Assembly (NCBI GenBank): GCA_004194705.1
Contig: SADC01001009.1
Coordinates: 186,001 to 250,000, forward strand
Length of the DNA stretch: 64,000 nucleotides
Direction of reading: 5' to 3'
Origin: Ditylenchus dipsaci
Taxonomy: Eukaryota > Nematoda > Chromadorea > Rhabditida > Anguinidae
In this document: positions 10,635 through 21,355 of the stretch, one piece after another
How positions within the stretch are numbered: the first letter of the stretch is position 1
How the letters are laid out: every line of letters starts with the position of its first letter
Notes under the pieces: generated by a model
What the model was told of the DNA's origin: nothing
Seen by the model: the letters and a program-made list of their open reading frames with translations, nothing else
The model's database searches: none
Program-made: the position numbers and the translations under genes

Positions 10635-11432
10635 GGGGCAGGGCGAACTCGTATTCGCAAAACTCGTATTCGTAAAACTCGTATTTGACAAAACTCGTAT
10701 TCGCAAAACTCGTATTTGACAAAACTCGTATTCGACAAAACTCGTGTTTGACAAAACTCGTATCCGGCAAAACTCGTATTTGACAAAACTCGTATTCGCA
10801 AAGCTCGCAATCGACAAAACTCGTATTCTACCAAAATTGGCTTGTTTTTATGAGTTAAACACACATTCACAAGGCAATATTCCAATATATATCCGACTAA
10901 TAAGCGTTGTTGTCTTTAAAATCTACTCATATTAACTGTGATTCTGCTTTTACTTTATTTTTCCTCAGTCAAAACAACGTGAACAACTAGCGATTAAACA
11001 TAAATTGATAACAACATTGCTTTTCTTTTCTAGAATGCAGCAACCATCCCATCGGCCTACTCTTTTACTGGCTTCGACCGGCGATGACCTGTGTGAATTG
11101 TTGCACCTGCGCGAGAATTCTCTTGTCGGCCCTGATGCTTTTTGCCTTCCGTGTCTCCACGTGACCCGCTGCGATATGGCTGGGAGGCTTCTTCGCTACT
11201 GGATCCATTTTGTTCGCTCGAAGTGCTGAAGTCCTCATCATCACTGTTCATCTTGACTAAAATACGATGTATATTAGACGAGACACCTAGACTCATACAA
11301 ACAAGCTAATTTGGTTAGAATACGAGTTTTGTCAAATACGAGTTTTGCCGAATACGAGTTTTGTCAAATACGAGTTTTGCGAATACGAGTTTTGTCAAAT
11401 ACGAGTTTTGCGAATACGAGTTCGCCCTACCC
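10635..11432. mobile_element. Foldback-like element built of a 16-base word
   Basis: GGGGCAGGGCGAACTCG at the left faces CGAGTTCGCCCTACCC at the right. ACTCGTATTTGACAAA-type words are tandemly repeated inside each end in mirror order. The duplication CCGTTAAA (10627-10634, 11433-11440) occurs once in the sister element at 11872. The interior has a minus-strand Ser/Asp/Glu-rich open stretch (MNSDDEDFSTSSEQNGSSSE, 11057-11250). Confidence 0.85.
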
Positions 11433-11689
11433 CCGTTAAATCGAGGGTCGACTGTAGGAGAATATTTTTAGAAAAATTTGCTAGAAAATTATCATCGCAA
11501 GCTTTGTTTACAAAATATCGACTTCACTTCACGACAAAAAATTATTAACGTCTAAAATTGGTGGAATTTCCGCATAAATTGCTGTCATACAGAACGAAAA
11601 ATAATTAAACTTGATGAAATAATCGGCAGGACCTGTCCGAAAAAAGAGAAAAATAAATTAAAAAAACAGCAAAATCATGCGAAAATGAA

Positions 11690-11855
11690 AATATTTCTGG
11701 CCAAAAATGCTTTTAAAAATGCTCATCGGGACTTGGCAATTTTCAGGATCGGGATTTTCGAAATCGATCAGGAGAGATTCCGGATCGGGATTCAGCACCA
11801 AAATGTGCGGAATCAGGATCCCGTTCGGAAGGATCCCGATATCGTGCACACCTCT
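11690..11855. mobile_element. hAT-like remnant ending TGCACACCTCTA
   Basis: GGATCGGGATT repeats and the terminal GTGCACACCTCTA match the end of the complete element at 15263-15536. The other end was not found, so this copy is probably truncated. Confidence 0.5.
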
Positions 11856-11871
11856 AGTTGTATTAATTCTA

Positions 11872-12029
11872 CAGTCAACCCTCGATTTAACGGCACCCTC
11901 GATTTAACGGCACCCAAAAATAGACCGATTTGGTCAGCATTGACTAAGATTTAGTCAAAAAGTGAACCCTCGATTTAACGGCACCCCGGACCCGGTCCCT
12001 AGGGGTGCCGTTAAATCGAGGGTCGACTG
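11872..12029. mobile_element. Compact pogo-like element
   Basis: The ends CAGTCAACCCTCGATTTAAC and TTAAATCGAGGGTCGACTG lie between TA dinucleotides. It serves as the empty-site reference for both insertions in 10321-11454. Confidence 0.85.
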
Positions 12030-12429
12030 TACTTTAATCAACCATCCAAAATGTTCATATATTATTGCAAGAGAACCAGTGAATTAAAAAATGAAAAACC
12101 TCAAACAAACAAAAATTTAGGACAGTGTAAGCAATGCTTCAAGTAAAACAAGAAAAATAATTAACAGTTCAAAATAAATGTGGTAAACAATAACTATAAT
12201 CGTCGAAATTAGGGCTGCGAAGAAATATTGGCCGCGACAAAATTGGCGAAATTATATGCGTGTCCAAGCAAAACAACTCTTTACTTTGAACTAGGCTGTA
12301 ACTTAAAATATTTAACTTTAAAAAGATTTATCAACGTAGGAATACAAGAGATATTTCAAAGTTTGAACTTTCTCTAAGATTACTCAGCAATTGACATTCT
12401 TCTCATAGTATCATTCATTGCACAGAATG

Positions 12430-15400
12430 TCATCGTCCAGAGTTGCTGACCACCACAGGAACTTCGCAGCTGATATTTTTTGAGAAAAACCAGTCGACAG
12501 ATATCACCGTCTGAAATTAAATTTTTACATGCGTTTGAATTATACACAAATCAGAACTACTGCCATACCGACATACAACGCTAAGTGTCAAATCAAAAAA
12601 TTTACATTCAGGAACTGACAAAAAAAATCGGCGGTAGGACAAAACCGCAAAAAGTGCGGTTTTGTCCGCGGATAAAACCGCAAAAAAAAACTGCTCTATT
12701 CAGCGGTTTTGTCCTACCGCCAAAAAATCAAGATGGTGTGACGTAATTACAAAATGGAAGAAAAAAACCCTTTTCCTGTTATGGCCAAAACTTTCTCCAA
12801 TCAAATTAGAACACAAAAATTTATCGGGATTCGAAAGATGGCTCAAATTGTTTTGCCCCGTCAAATTACTTACTTATTTACCCTGTCAAAATACTGATTT
12901 ATCCCCTGAAATCTTTGAACTTTATTGTTTTCTTATAAAATATTTTCATGTTTTTTTTCAATTTATACACCAAAATGTAGCCCTGAATCTTAACTTTCTA
13001 ACTAGATATTAACTGAATTCATGAAATTTCAAAAAGTTGCAGAATAAGGTCTTTGTATAAGGCAAATTTTTTTAAAGGGTTTTATAGGGTTATACAAGGA
13101 CCTTTTTCTGTAACTTTTGAAATTTTATCAAGTCAACTGTTGGCTTGTTAGAACGCTGAGATCCAATTTAACATGCTGGTAAAAAAATTCGAAAAAAAAA
13201 ATCTAACCGAAAATTTTAAAAAATGCTTAAAAGAAACAAATTTTATCGATTTGACTGGGTAAGTCAGTAATTTGACAGGTGTAATTAGTCACAGCCTCTA
13301 AAAATTCAGTTCCTTGGCTTAGCCTGTTGTGACAAAAGAGGCAAAAAAATATTAATGTGAAAACTTTTGACCTTGAGCTCATACTCCACATGAATTATTG
13401 AGCAATTATTGAAGCTCGGCACATAGGTGGACGGAAAAGAGACACAGTAATTGTCGGTAGACTCCGAGAAACTGCGAATAGAAACCTTCATAGATATTGC
13501 TGCCACACACCGACTACCTGCAAAACACAAAAATCACGGTAAAGACTGTCGAAGAAATGTGCATATAAAAAAACTCACTTGTAAATGGACCTCCCCCAGG
13601 GACATTGTACCTAGCGATCTGGATCAGACAAAACTGAATCTTGCAGATTTTGGCAGAACAGTGATTTCGCAGCTGGAGATTCACTTCAAATGACTGTCTT
13701 GGCAGGATGTTTCTGTTTGGAAGATAGACCTGAATTTAATAAAATCAAGGAATAATGAAAAAAGCAGCAAAGATGGGCTTTATTTCGGGTTTTCAAGCAG
13801 AGCACATCCACGTTTAGAAAAATAGGATAATTACAGTGGGCATTGTAATACAGTGAAACCTCGATTTACCGATACTCAGATGACCGGCAAAAAAGTATGG
13901 TTAAAGGGCCATTGCCGTCTTCGATAACGGTTGTCCCCCGCCAATTCTAAATTTTTTCCTAATCGTTGGATTTCTCTGTTCTAACAAAACTCACCCTAAA
14001 ATTAAATTGTAGGCCTAGTTTTATTAGAAACCAAGCTAGAAAGTCCGTACAGAAGATCAATGATTAGGCGAAATTTTTGAATTGGCGGGGGACAATCCAG
14101 AACGCATGGAAATGATCCTTTAAACCGAGGATCATCAAATCGAGTGTCTTAAATACAAAAGTCAAATTAATTGTCGTAAAATCGAGTTTATCATTAATAT
14201 TCTCATTAATAGTAGTATGGTCTTTTTTCAACAAATGAAGAATTTGTTGAACATTTTTTTGTTAATAACCAAATCACTATAACGACACTCCTTTTAATTG
14301 GCTTTAGGTTATTTTTATAGCAGGATGTTCTTTCACACGGTTATCGTCGCTATAGTCAATGTCGGTGAAGGAAGAAGACCAAGACAGCCTCTCAACGCCC
14401 TTTTTCACAACACGCATATATTCTCTGACCTTAAACTAAATTACTTACTGTAACGTGTACTTGACCACTTGAGCCAAAGCAACAGTACTTATTAACAGTC
14501 TCCGTAAAACTGCGCTGCACAGGCGAAGGCATTAGAGAATTGAAAACCGAAAATGGGATCACTTGAAGCTTAAGAAAATCGGACTTGTTAAACCAAGGTC
14601 TGACCAACTTCGCAGACATGTGATACTTGATGGAGCCTGATGATCCTGCGAAAGATTAACTTAATAAAAACTCAAAAGACCGAAAATATAAGAATTTACC
14701 TTCAAAACTAGGCGGACAATAAGTCGGCAGAGTAAAGCAAAATGGAAACTCATAAACGCCTCGCTGCAACAGACCATACTTCAGCCGCTTTGGCTTCCAG
14801 ACAATCATAGAATCATTCGTGTAGACAACACTACTTGAGTGTTTAGTAGTGATCGTGACTTCTCCCACGTATTCCCTAAATAGTCATAAAATGCATATAG
14901 AGCAGGGCTCTCAGACGTCTTTTTCAAAAACATTTGTCTTTTTTTTTACTAAGCACTAGTGATGGAAATATTCAAATTTCGGGACTACCGGGACGGGACT
15001 TTTAGAAAAAAAAATTCGGGACCGGGACCGGACTTTTCAAAAATTTCACCGGGACCAGAAAAAAGTCCGTTCGGGACTGTAAAAAGTTAACTTTTAAAAA
15101 AATTTGTAAATACTCTATTTTCTCAAATTTTGCGGCTCCTCGATTTCGAGGACAGGAAATATAGAAGATATGCATGGAAACAATGGGAAAAAGTTTCTGA
15201 TCAAAAAATTTCAAAAATTGAAAATTTTAATTTTCCGAATTTTTTCGGGCCATCCTGTATATTAGAGGTATGCACGGGATCGGGATCGCTCTCGAATCGG
15301 GAAACGCATTCCGAGGATTTTGATGTTGAATCCCGATCTCGAATCCCTCCCATCGATTTTGAAAATCTCGATCCCGAAAATTGCCAACCCCGATGAGCAT

Positions 15401-16626
15401 TTTAAAAATAATTTTTGGCCAGATAATTTTTGTTTTTACATAATTTTGTGGTTTTCGTGGTAATCCCGATCCCGAATTCTTTTAAGGCCTCAATCCTGAT
15501 CCCGAAATCCCTCTCGGGGCGAAATGCACACCTCTACTATATATGTCAGCATAGAGCGAGTACTTTACATCGCTGTTTTTGTATTTTCTTAGTCCAACGA
15601 GCTCTACGGATCTCTTTTTATGATTATAGTTAAGCGCTCAAAAATTTTAAAATCGATCTCCAGTTTTTCGGATTTTGGGTGTCTGAAAATTGAACAGCCG
15701 GCTGCATAATTAAATCAATAATTAATATAAATTGATTAAAATCGGAAGTTTACTTAGAACTAAGTGTAAACAGTTCACTCTTGAACCATTTGCGAAGAGT
15801 TTACTTTGAATCCTCTTTTTTAGTTCGATAAGAAACAAACTCAGGCACAAACAAGAGTGTAATAATCATATGAGATCTAAAAACGACAAAAATAGACAGG
15901 AAAAAAACAAAAACCGTAAAAATTCTGTTGTAGGAAAATTAAAAAAAGTCCCGAATTTTTCAAATTTTCGGGACCGGGACCGGGACTTTTGTTTCAAAAT
16001 TTCGGGACCACCGGGACGGGACTTTTGCCTGAATTTTCTTCGGCGGGACGGGACTTTCGGGACCGTCCCGTCCCGCTTCCATCACTACTAAGCACCCTTT
16101 ATTGCCCTTTTATTCAAAAAATGCCAAAAATCAAAGAAAGAAATAGAATTTTTCAAAAAAAAAAAATATAATAATTGACTTATCGGTTAACAACTGGAAC
16201 AATTATTGCGCTTTTAAAGGTTAAATTATCATCAATGGACATGTCGATCAATTTATTTTCCTTGGCCCCAAAGCAAAAAGTCCAATTTTGGTCAAAAAAT
16301 ATTTTTTAAAAGTTGGAGGAAAGGTTTTTCACGGCCTTTTTTCCCCTCTACTACATATTTCTGACCCTAAAACCTACACATATAACATGATTTAGGGCAT
16401 TTTCGGTAGGTAAGTATGTAAGAAAGTGGTTAGAAAGAAGAATTTTTAAATATAAAATAACTCACGTAGTATAACATGAGGCTTTGGCAGTTCCCAAAAT
16501 CTGAACGGTGATTGCGCTTATTTTCGTCTCCCTACTAACAACCACGAGACACTTAGCATTGACAGTTTGGCCGGGATACAAGACAGCCGAAGGAGCACAC
16601 AGTTGTATTTGAAACAGGTTAACCAT
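12430..16626 (-). CDS. Alpha-arrestin domain protein, complete six-exon gene
   Basis: Exons (minus strand, in order): 16626-16466, 14875-14700, 14645-14449, 13729-13579, 13517-13372, 12510-12430. All junctions are GT-AG, all phases agree, and the coding length is 912 bases (303 residues). Family marks: YPGQTV near the N-terminus; GVYEFPFCFTLP and PPSFEGSSGSIKYH ending the N-domain; KYCCFGSSGQVHVTV at the domain link; then LQLRNHC, YVPSFNNCSIIHVEYELK and CEVPVVV as the closing C-domain strand. Alpha-arrestins are cytosolic adaptors that direct ubiquitin ligases and sorting of membrane proteins. No PPxY motif was noticed in the short tail, so ligase binding by that route is doubtful. The ATG lies 10 bases after an acceptor-like TTTTCAG. 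Introns hold at least five transposons, but the exons are intact. No gene symbol is safe, because arrestin-domain genes are numerous. Confidence 0.88.
12630..12721. mobile_element. 92-base inverted-repeat element in an arrestin intron
   Basis: GGCGGTAGGACAAAACCGC and its complement form the ends. The 8-bp duplication AAAAAATC is exact (12622-12629, 12722-12729). It lies in the last arrestin intron. Confidence 0.8.
12840..13296. mobile_element. Non-autonomous MULE with ends like 30955-32948
   Basis: The left end GGCTCAAATTGTTTTGCCCC and right end (inverted GGCTGTGACTAATTAC) match the two different ends of the MULE at 30955-32948, including the GTCAAATTACTGA-type subterminal repeats. Flanks TCGAAAGAT and TCTAAAAAT agree at 7 of 9 bases, consistent with an aged 9-bp duplication. 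Confidence 0.7.
13905..14119. mobile_element. TTAA-site element with hairpin core
   Basis: AGGGCCATTGCCG begins after TTAA (13901-13904) and the element ends ATGATCCT before TTAA (14120-14123). The core TTTTATTAGAAACCAAGC and its complement, with GTCCGTACAGAAG, is shared with 45745-45950, 46880-47050 and 56522-56753. It sits inside a degraded pogo-like element starting at about 13853 (CAGTGAAACCTCGATTTACC). Confidence 0.7.
14957..16087. mobile_element. hAT-like element in the first arrestin intron
   Basis: TAGTGATGGAA opens and TTCCATCACTA closes the element. Subterminal CGGGACCGGGAC repeats occur at both ends. The 8-bp duplication CTAAGCAC is exact (14949-14956, 16088-16095). A second hAT-like element is nested at 15263-15536. 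No transposase frame was recognised. Confidence 0.9.
15263..15536. mobile_element. hAT-like element nested in another hAT
   Basis: TAGAGGTATGCAC to TGCACACCTCTA. Flanks CTGTATAT (15255-15262) and CTATATAT (15537-15544) match at 7 of 8. It has ATCCCGATCCCG-type internal repeats. Confidence 0.8.
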
Positions 16627-16848
16627 GATTCAGAGCCTGAAAATGGGAATACAGCTGATACACAAATAAAATTTAAGCACAGAAAAGACATTTTTTACAA
16701 ACTGTTTGACCAAACACACTTTTCGACTTTTTTGAGACACCTTTTTAGCTAACTTTCGGAATTTTTGATATAGAAAAAGATAAAATCTATGAGTTTTAGA
16801 ATGTTTTTTTTTCAGATTATATAAGCCATAAGTGTATACACTTTGTTA

Positions 16849-17098
16849 CCGTATTTCCTCTAATAGCTCCCCGGGGAGTTATTTTTGGATGCCCAAAAAC
16901 CGGAAAAATTTGAGGTCGATCTCAAGATTTTTGGGTGAAAATTTAAAATCGAAAAAGCGGAATCGGTAGAGCTCGTGGGAGTTAAGAAAACGCATAAAAC
17001 AGCTTTGCAAAATTTTTAGTCTGGGTTGAGATATAGGTCCCCGAAGTTGAGGGGGGGGGGAGTTATTAGAGCAGGAGGAGCTATTAGAGGTAATACGG
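16849..17098. mobile_element. CCGTATTTCC-ended element in a TA site
   Basis: CCGTATTTCCTCTAATAGCT at the left pairs with AGCTATTAGAGGTAATACGG at the right, and TA flanks both borders. The interior resembles 19623-19871 (AATCGAAAAAGCGGAATCG, then GAGCTCGTGGGA). Confidence 0.8.
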
Positions 17099-17279
17099 TA
17101 CTTAGTTTTTATGCAGTTTTTTGCCTTATTCACCCATTTACAATTTTTTATACACATTGAAAGACGTGCTCGCCAAAAAAATCCTCGCATGTTCGATCAC
17201 CTACAGATAAAACCAAAAACTCTACAATTTTTTAAAAATTAGTGTACGCAACCCTTTGCCCAGTCGATTTTTGTTTGTA

Positions 17280-17640
17280 CGGACTCAATGGGCGAGTCAA
17301 GTACTCGAAATCGAGTAATTTCGAGTAAATTCCTATATTTTGCGAGTATTCAGTCCAGTACTCGAAAATTTCGAGTTGCGAATATCGAGTACTCGACTCA
17401 AAAATTTCGAGTTTCGAGTACCGAGTCAAGTACTCTAAAAATTTTGAGTTTCAAGTATAGAACTAAATAATCGAAAATGTGCTCGTAGACCATGGCTTTC
17501 CCATTCCTTACTAAATTCGAATAATTAAACTGTTATCCAAAATGTTGACAAAACTCAACTGAAAAACCGAGTAATTTCGAGTACTATTCGAAATTTTTCA
17601 AGTTTCGAGTATCGAGTCAAGTACTCGAAAGGAGAGGGTA
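17280..17640. repeat. CGAGTACTCGA-rich repeat cluster
   Basis: GAGTCAAGTACTCGAAA occurs near both edges (about 17293 and 17610), with many TTTCGAGT units between. Probably an old terminal-repeat element; no target duplication could be defined. Confidence 0.45.
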
Positions 17641-18121
17641 GGGTGGTTCTATCAGAGTAAATACGGTAATTCAGTTTCTTTCCAATTCACGAGACATTTT
17701 ATTATTGGCCAACATGCGCTGGCCTACTTTTTGGATTAAGCCTTCTTCTAAGTTTAAAAAAGAGACAGAAATAGTTAAACTCGAAAAATACCTAGTTTTC
17801 AGTTTCATATTCGATTTTTTTCATAAGTTGTTTTAATATCACTTTATTATCATTTCTTTTCTGCACGCTGCTGGAAATTTTTGGATTGCAGGTTGGGGCG
17901 AAAAATTCGGCCATTTTTATAAATTTTTGTCAAAGGCTTTTTTGCACAGCGGTTAAACACCAAAAATTTTTGTTGAGGTTTAAGTCAAAATTTAAAGGGG
18001 CGTGTTTTGGGGCAGTGCTTTTAGGGGCAGTTTTTTTTTTCTCGATCAATTTTTACAGTTGTTCTGATCTAGATTTTTCAAGCTTTCTGTCAAGTTTTTA
18101 AAAGTGGTACAAGGTTATCAA
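17641..18121. other. Stretch without gene
   Basis: Nothing supported beyond AT-rich sequence. Confidence 0.35.
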
Positions 18122-19113
18122 TAGGGTTGTCGACTCGACCGGTCGATTTCGACCTTTAAGGTCGAAAAGTCCAAATTTTTCGACTTTCGACTCGACCCGA
18201 CCCGACCGGTCGAGTCTTTCGACTTTCGACCTTCGACTCGACCGGTCGAAATTTCGACTTTCGACCTTCCATCGAAGGAAATTTTTGTTTTAATTGCATA
18301 TGTTCTCACGACGAATAAATTTTCGGACTACATAACCTGCACGAATTTAACTGCACGAGTCAGAACAGGATTTTGTCTCATCAAACTGTTTTCAGCACAC
18401 AATTTTTGGGTTGAATATCATAGTTTATTCGTTCCGAAAAAATAATAAAAATTTTGTGGACAAATTGACCGCAAAATAGGTATAATAATTGATATTTCTA
18501 GTGAAAAATGCTGCGAAGAAGGCTCGTGAATAAAACAACGTTTGCAGCAAAAAAAAAGTATTTAGCAGCAAAAAAGTATTTTAGCATAAAAAAAAAGTCT
18601 TTTTGCAGCACCTTTTTAGGGCAAATTGACCTTTTTGGCGATTTGCCCGATTTGCCCAGAACGTTTTATTTTCGCTAGGTTGTCGGTCATTCATGTGCAA
18701 AACTGTTAGATTACACGTCAGATTCATGTTCAGCGTAGTTAATTTGTCTTTAAAATCACTATTTCAGTAAGAACTCAGATCTCGATTGGCAAAGCAAACG
18801 GCAGCTAACCTGCATCATCAAAGCTAATTTGGTGGATGAAACTTTGAAGAAGGCGAAAAAAAAACAAAACAAAGCGATAATTAATTTCAATAAAATTTGT
18901 TGTGCTGTTACGTGCATTTGTCTGAATTTTGACTCGACCGGTAAAAAATTTTGACCTTCGACCCGACTGGTCGAAAATTTCGACCTTCGACTCGACCGGT
19001 CGAAATTTTCGACTTTCGACTTGACCCGACCGGTCGAAATTTTCGACTTTCGACTCGACCCGACCGGTCGAAATTTTCGACCTTTGACTCGACCCGACCG
19101 GTCGACAACCATA
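18122..19113. mobile_element. hAT-like element with TCGACCGGTCGA repeats
   Basis: TAGGGTTGTCGAC opens and GTCGACAACCATA closes it. The 8-bp duplication GTTATCAA is exact (18114-18121, 19114-19121). GACTCGACCCGACCGGTCG-type units cluster at both ends. No coding sequence seen. Confidence 0.88.
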
Positions 19114-19622
19114 GTTATCAATAATAGATTCGATGCAAAACGAGTGAAAAATGGCACGAGTCAAAAAAATCGCTGGTTAAGTTTTCAAAACGCACGGGCA
19201 TGCCCCTATAAATAAAGCTTAAGCCAGCACGGTCATTACATTTAACAAAAATTATCTTATTAGTTAGAATATTACAGAAAAACACATTAGAAATCGAATA
19301 TACGAAAAAAGTGTCTGTATGTGTGTCCGCACGTTTTGAAAATAATGTCTCAAAATTGTTTTTCAAGTGAACGGACGGCATTATATGATGCTGAAATATA
19401 AAACAAAATATTACAGGGTGACTCAATTAATTCCCCGATTTCGAAATAATCATTTTTTTATAGAGCGCGTTTTTAAAAAGTGGTTTGAAACTTCTGTTTT
19501 CATTTACTGTTTGAGACGTGTAAAAAATTTAAATGCGGGCCAATTTACAAACCAAAACGTGCAAATATCAAATTTAATTACAGCAACGAATTACAGACGT
19601 CGCTGTTTTGAAACAGCATTTA
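19114..19622. other. Stretch without gene
   Basis: No splice-supported frame and no paired element ends. Confidence 0.35.
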
Positions 19623-19871
19623 CCGTATTCTCTCTAATAGGCCGACATGTCGGTTTATTTTTCAACCCTTCAAAAATCGTGAAAATTTTGGGTCGAACTC
19701 GACATTTCGGGTGAAAATCCAAAATCGAAAAAGCGGAATCGATAGAGCTCGTGGGAACTAAGAAAACGCAATAAACAGCGATGTAATTTTTTTCTTCGGA
19801 CTGAGATACGGTCCCTCAAAGTAGGGGGTGTCGGTTTATTAGAGGGTGTCGGCCTATTTGAGAGAATACGG
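19623..19871. mobile_element. CCGTATTCTC-ended element in a TA site
   Basis: CCGTATTCTCTCTAATAGGC faces GGCCTATTTGAGAGAATACGG, with TA at both borders. Same family as 16849-17098. Confidence 0.8.
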
Positions 19872-19907
19872 TATGTAGAATTTATGTGTGGCTGTTCATA
19901 TAAAAAA

Positions 19908-21073
19908 GGTTCGTACTCATTTGGGCGAAACTCATTTGGGCGCCAATATTTTATATTGGTCTTTAAATGTCTCAGATAGTCTAAAAAAAGATACGTTAAC
20001 CTCAGTGCTTGTAAGTAAACCACCAAGTACCCACCCATGAAGGGTATCCACCGGGCGGCGTCGAATTGATCCAAAGCGAATTGATCCACAAAAATTTACG
20101 AAACGCAATGTTTTTATATTTTTGTCTTCACAATTTTACTTGTTAATTCAAAAATTGTCTTATGAACCGACAGTAGTTTTGCTGGATATCCCATGTACCG
20201 ACAAAAGCAAGTGGTGATCCACTTGGATCACAAAAAAATAATTTTTTTTACTTTTTCACTTTCCAAAACCTGTTTTCTGGACTAATTCGGGCACGCTAAA
20301 GACGGTTTGATAGTGGTCAAATGCCATTTTCTCGAAAATTTATTGAGTTTTGATAAAATCGAGTTTTCGGTAAAATCAATTATTTTCCAAAACTCAAAAA
20401 ATATTCAAGAAAATGGCCTTTTACCACTATCAAACCATCTTTAGCATGCCCGAATCACTCCAGAAAACAAGATTCGGAACATTAAAAACGAAAAAAAAAT
20501 TCGATCCAGGTGGACAACCACTTGGTTTTGTTGTACCCAGATAGTCATACTCAGGTTGGGGAACTCAGGTAGTGTAGCAGTACCCGGACAGTGACATTTT
20601 TGTCTTGTGGAGAAATTTTAAAATTATAATGTTTTGCTATGACCAACCTCAGTTCTACTGGATAATCCATGGACCAACTAAACCAAGTGGTCGACCACTT
20701 GGTTTAGTTGGTTCCTAGTCCGAGTTCACTAACTTGGGGACACAAAATGTTGTGAGGAATGAGTGGGCTTAAAGAGTGGGCAGAAAGGGTGGTGGTACCC
20801 AGGTTTTCAGGTGGCAACACCAAATGAAAATGTTATGGAACTACCAAAACATGTTTAGCACTTGATTTCGGATAGGATAAAATGGATTTTGATCGATTTT
20901 CACTAAATGTAAAATTTCAGGATTATGGAGCTGGATACCATTTACATGTGGGTACGTGATGGTTTCCCTACCATCCCTGGGGTTAACATATCCTTTTCAG
21001 ACTATCTGAGAAATTTAAAAACCAGTATAAAATATTGGCGCCCAAATGAGTTTCGCCCAAATGAGTGTGTACG
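19908..21073. mobile_element. Foldback-like element with CTCATTTGGGCG ends
   Basis: GGTTCGTACTCATTTGGGCG at the left is mirrored by CGCCCAAATGAGT units at the right. The duplication ATAAAAAA (19900-19907, 21074-21081) is exact. The interior shares a module with 52134-54288 (AAGTGGTCG, TTTTCTGGACTAA, GGTTTGATAGTGGT). The right flank resumes a broken CCGTATTTCC-family element ending ATACGGTA at about 21165. Confidence 0.75.
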
Positions 21074-21246
21074 ATAAAAAAACGCAATGAACAAATTTGC
21101 AAAATATTTACTCTGGACTGAGATGTAGGTCTTCAAAGTCAGGGTGGGGATATGTAGAAATTATACGGTATCGGGATTTCTGTATTCATCACCAGTGTTT
21201 TCACATGATATAAAGGTGTTTATCGTAATATCATGGTTCTGTGGTA

Positions 21247-21355
21247 CAGTCAAATCTCATATTAACGAAACCTCCTGGGACCGGACAATAGTTTCGTTAA
21301 GTCGGGGGTTTGCAAACAAATTTTTTAAATGTTGTGCTAAGACGAAGTTTGACTG
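21247..21355. mobile_element. Short pogo-like element
   Basis: CAGTCAAATCTCATATTAACG to AAGTTTGACTG, with TA at both borders; 109 bases. Confidence 0.7.

Larger units (their letters stand above)
10321..11454. mobile_element. Pogo-like element carrying two nested insertions
   Basis: The left end is CAGTCAAGCCTCGATTTAAC, the right end TTAAATCGAGGGTCGACTG, with TA at both borders. The sequence matches the uninterrupted 158-base element at 11872-12029, except for two inserted blocks at 10436-10593 (TTAA-site) and 10635-11432 (8-bp duplication). Removing these restores a similar compact element. Confidence 0.8.
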
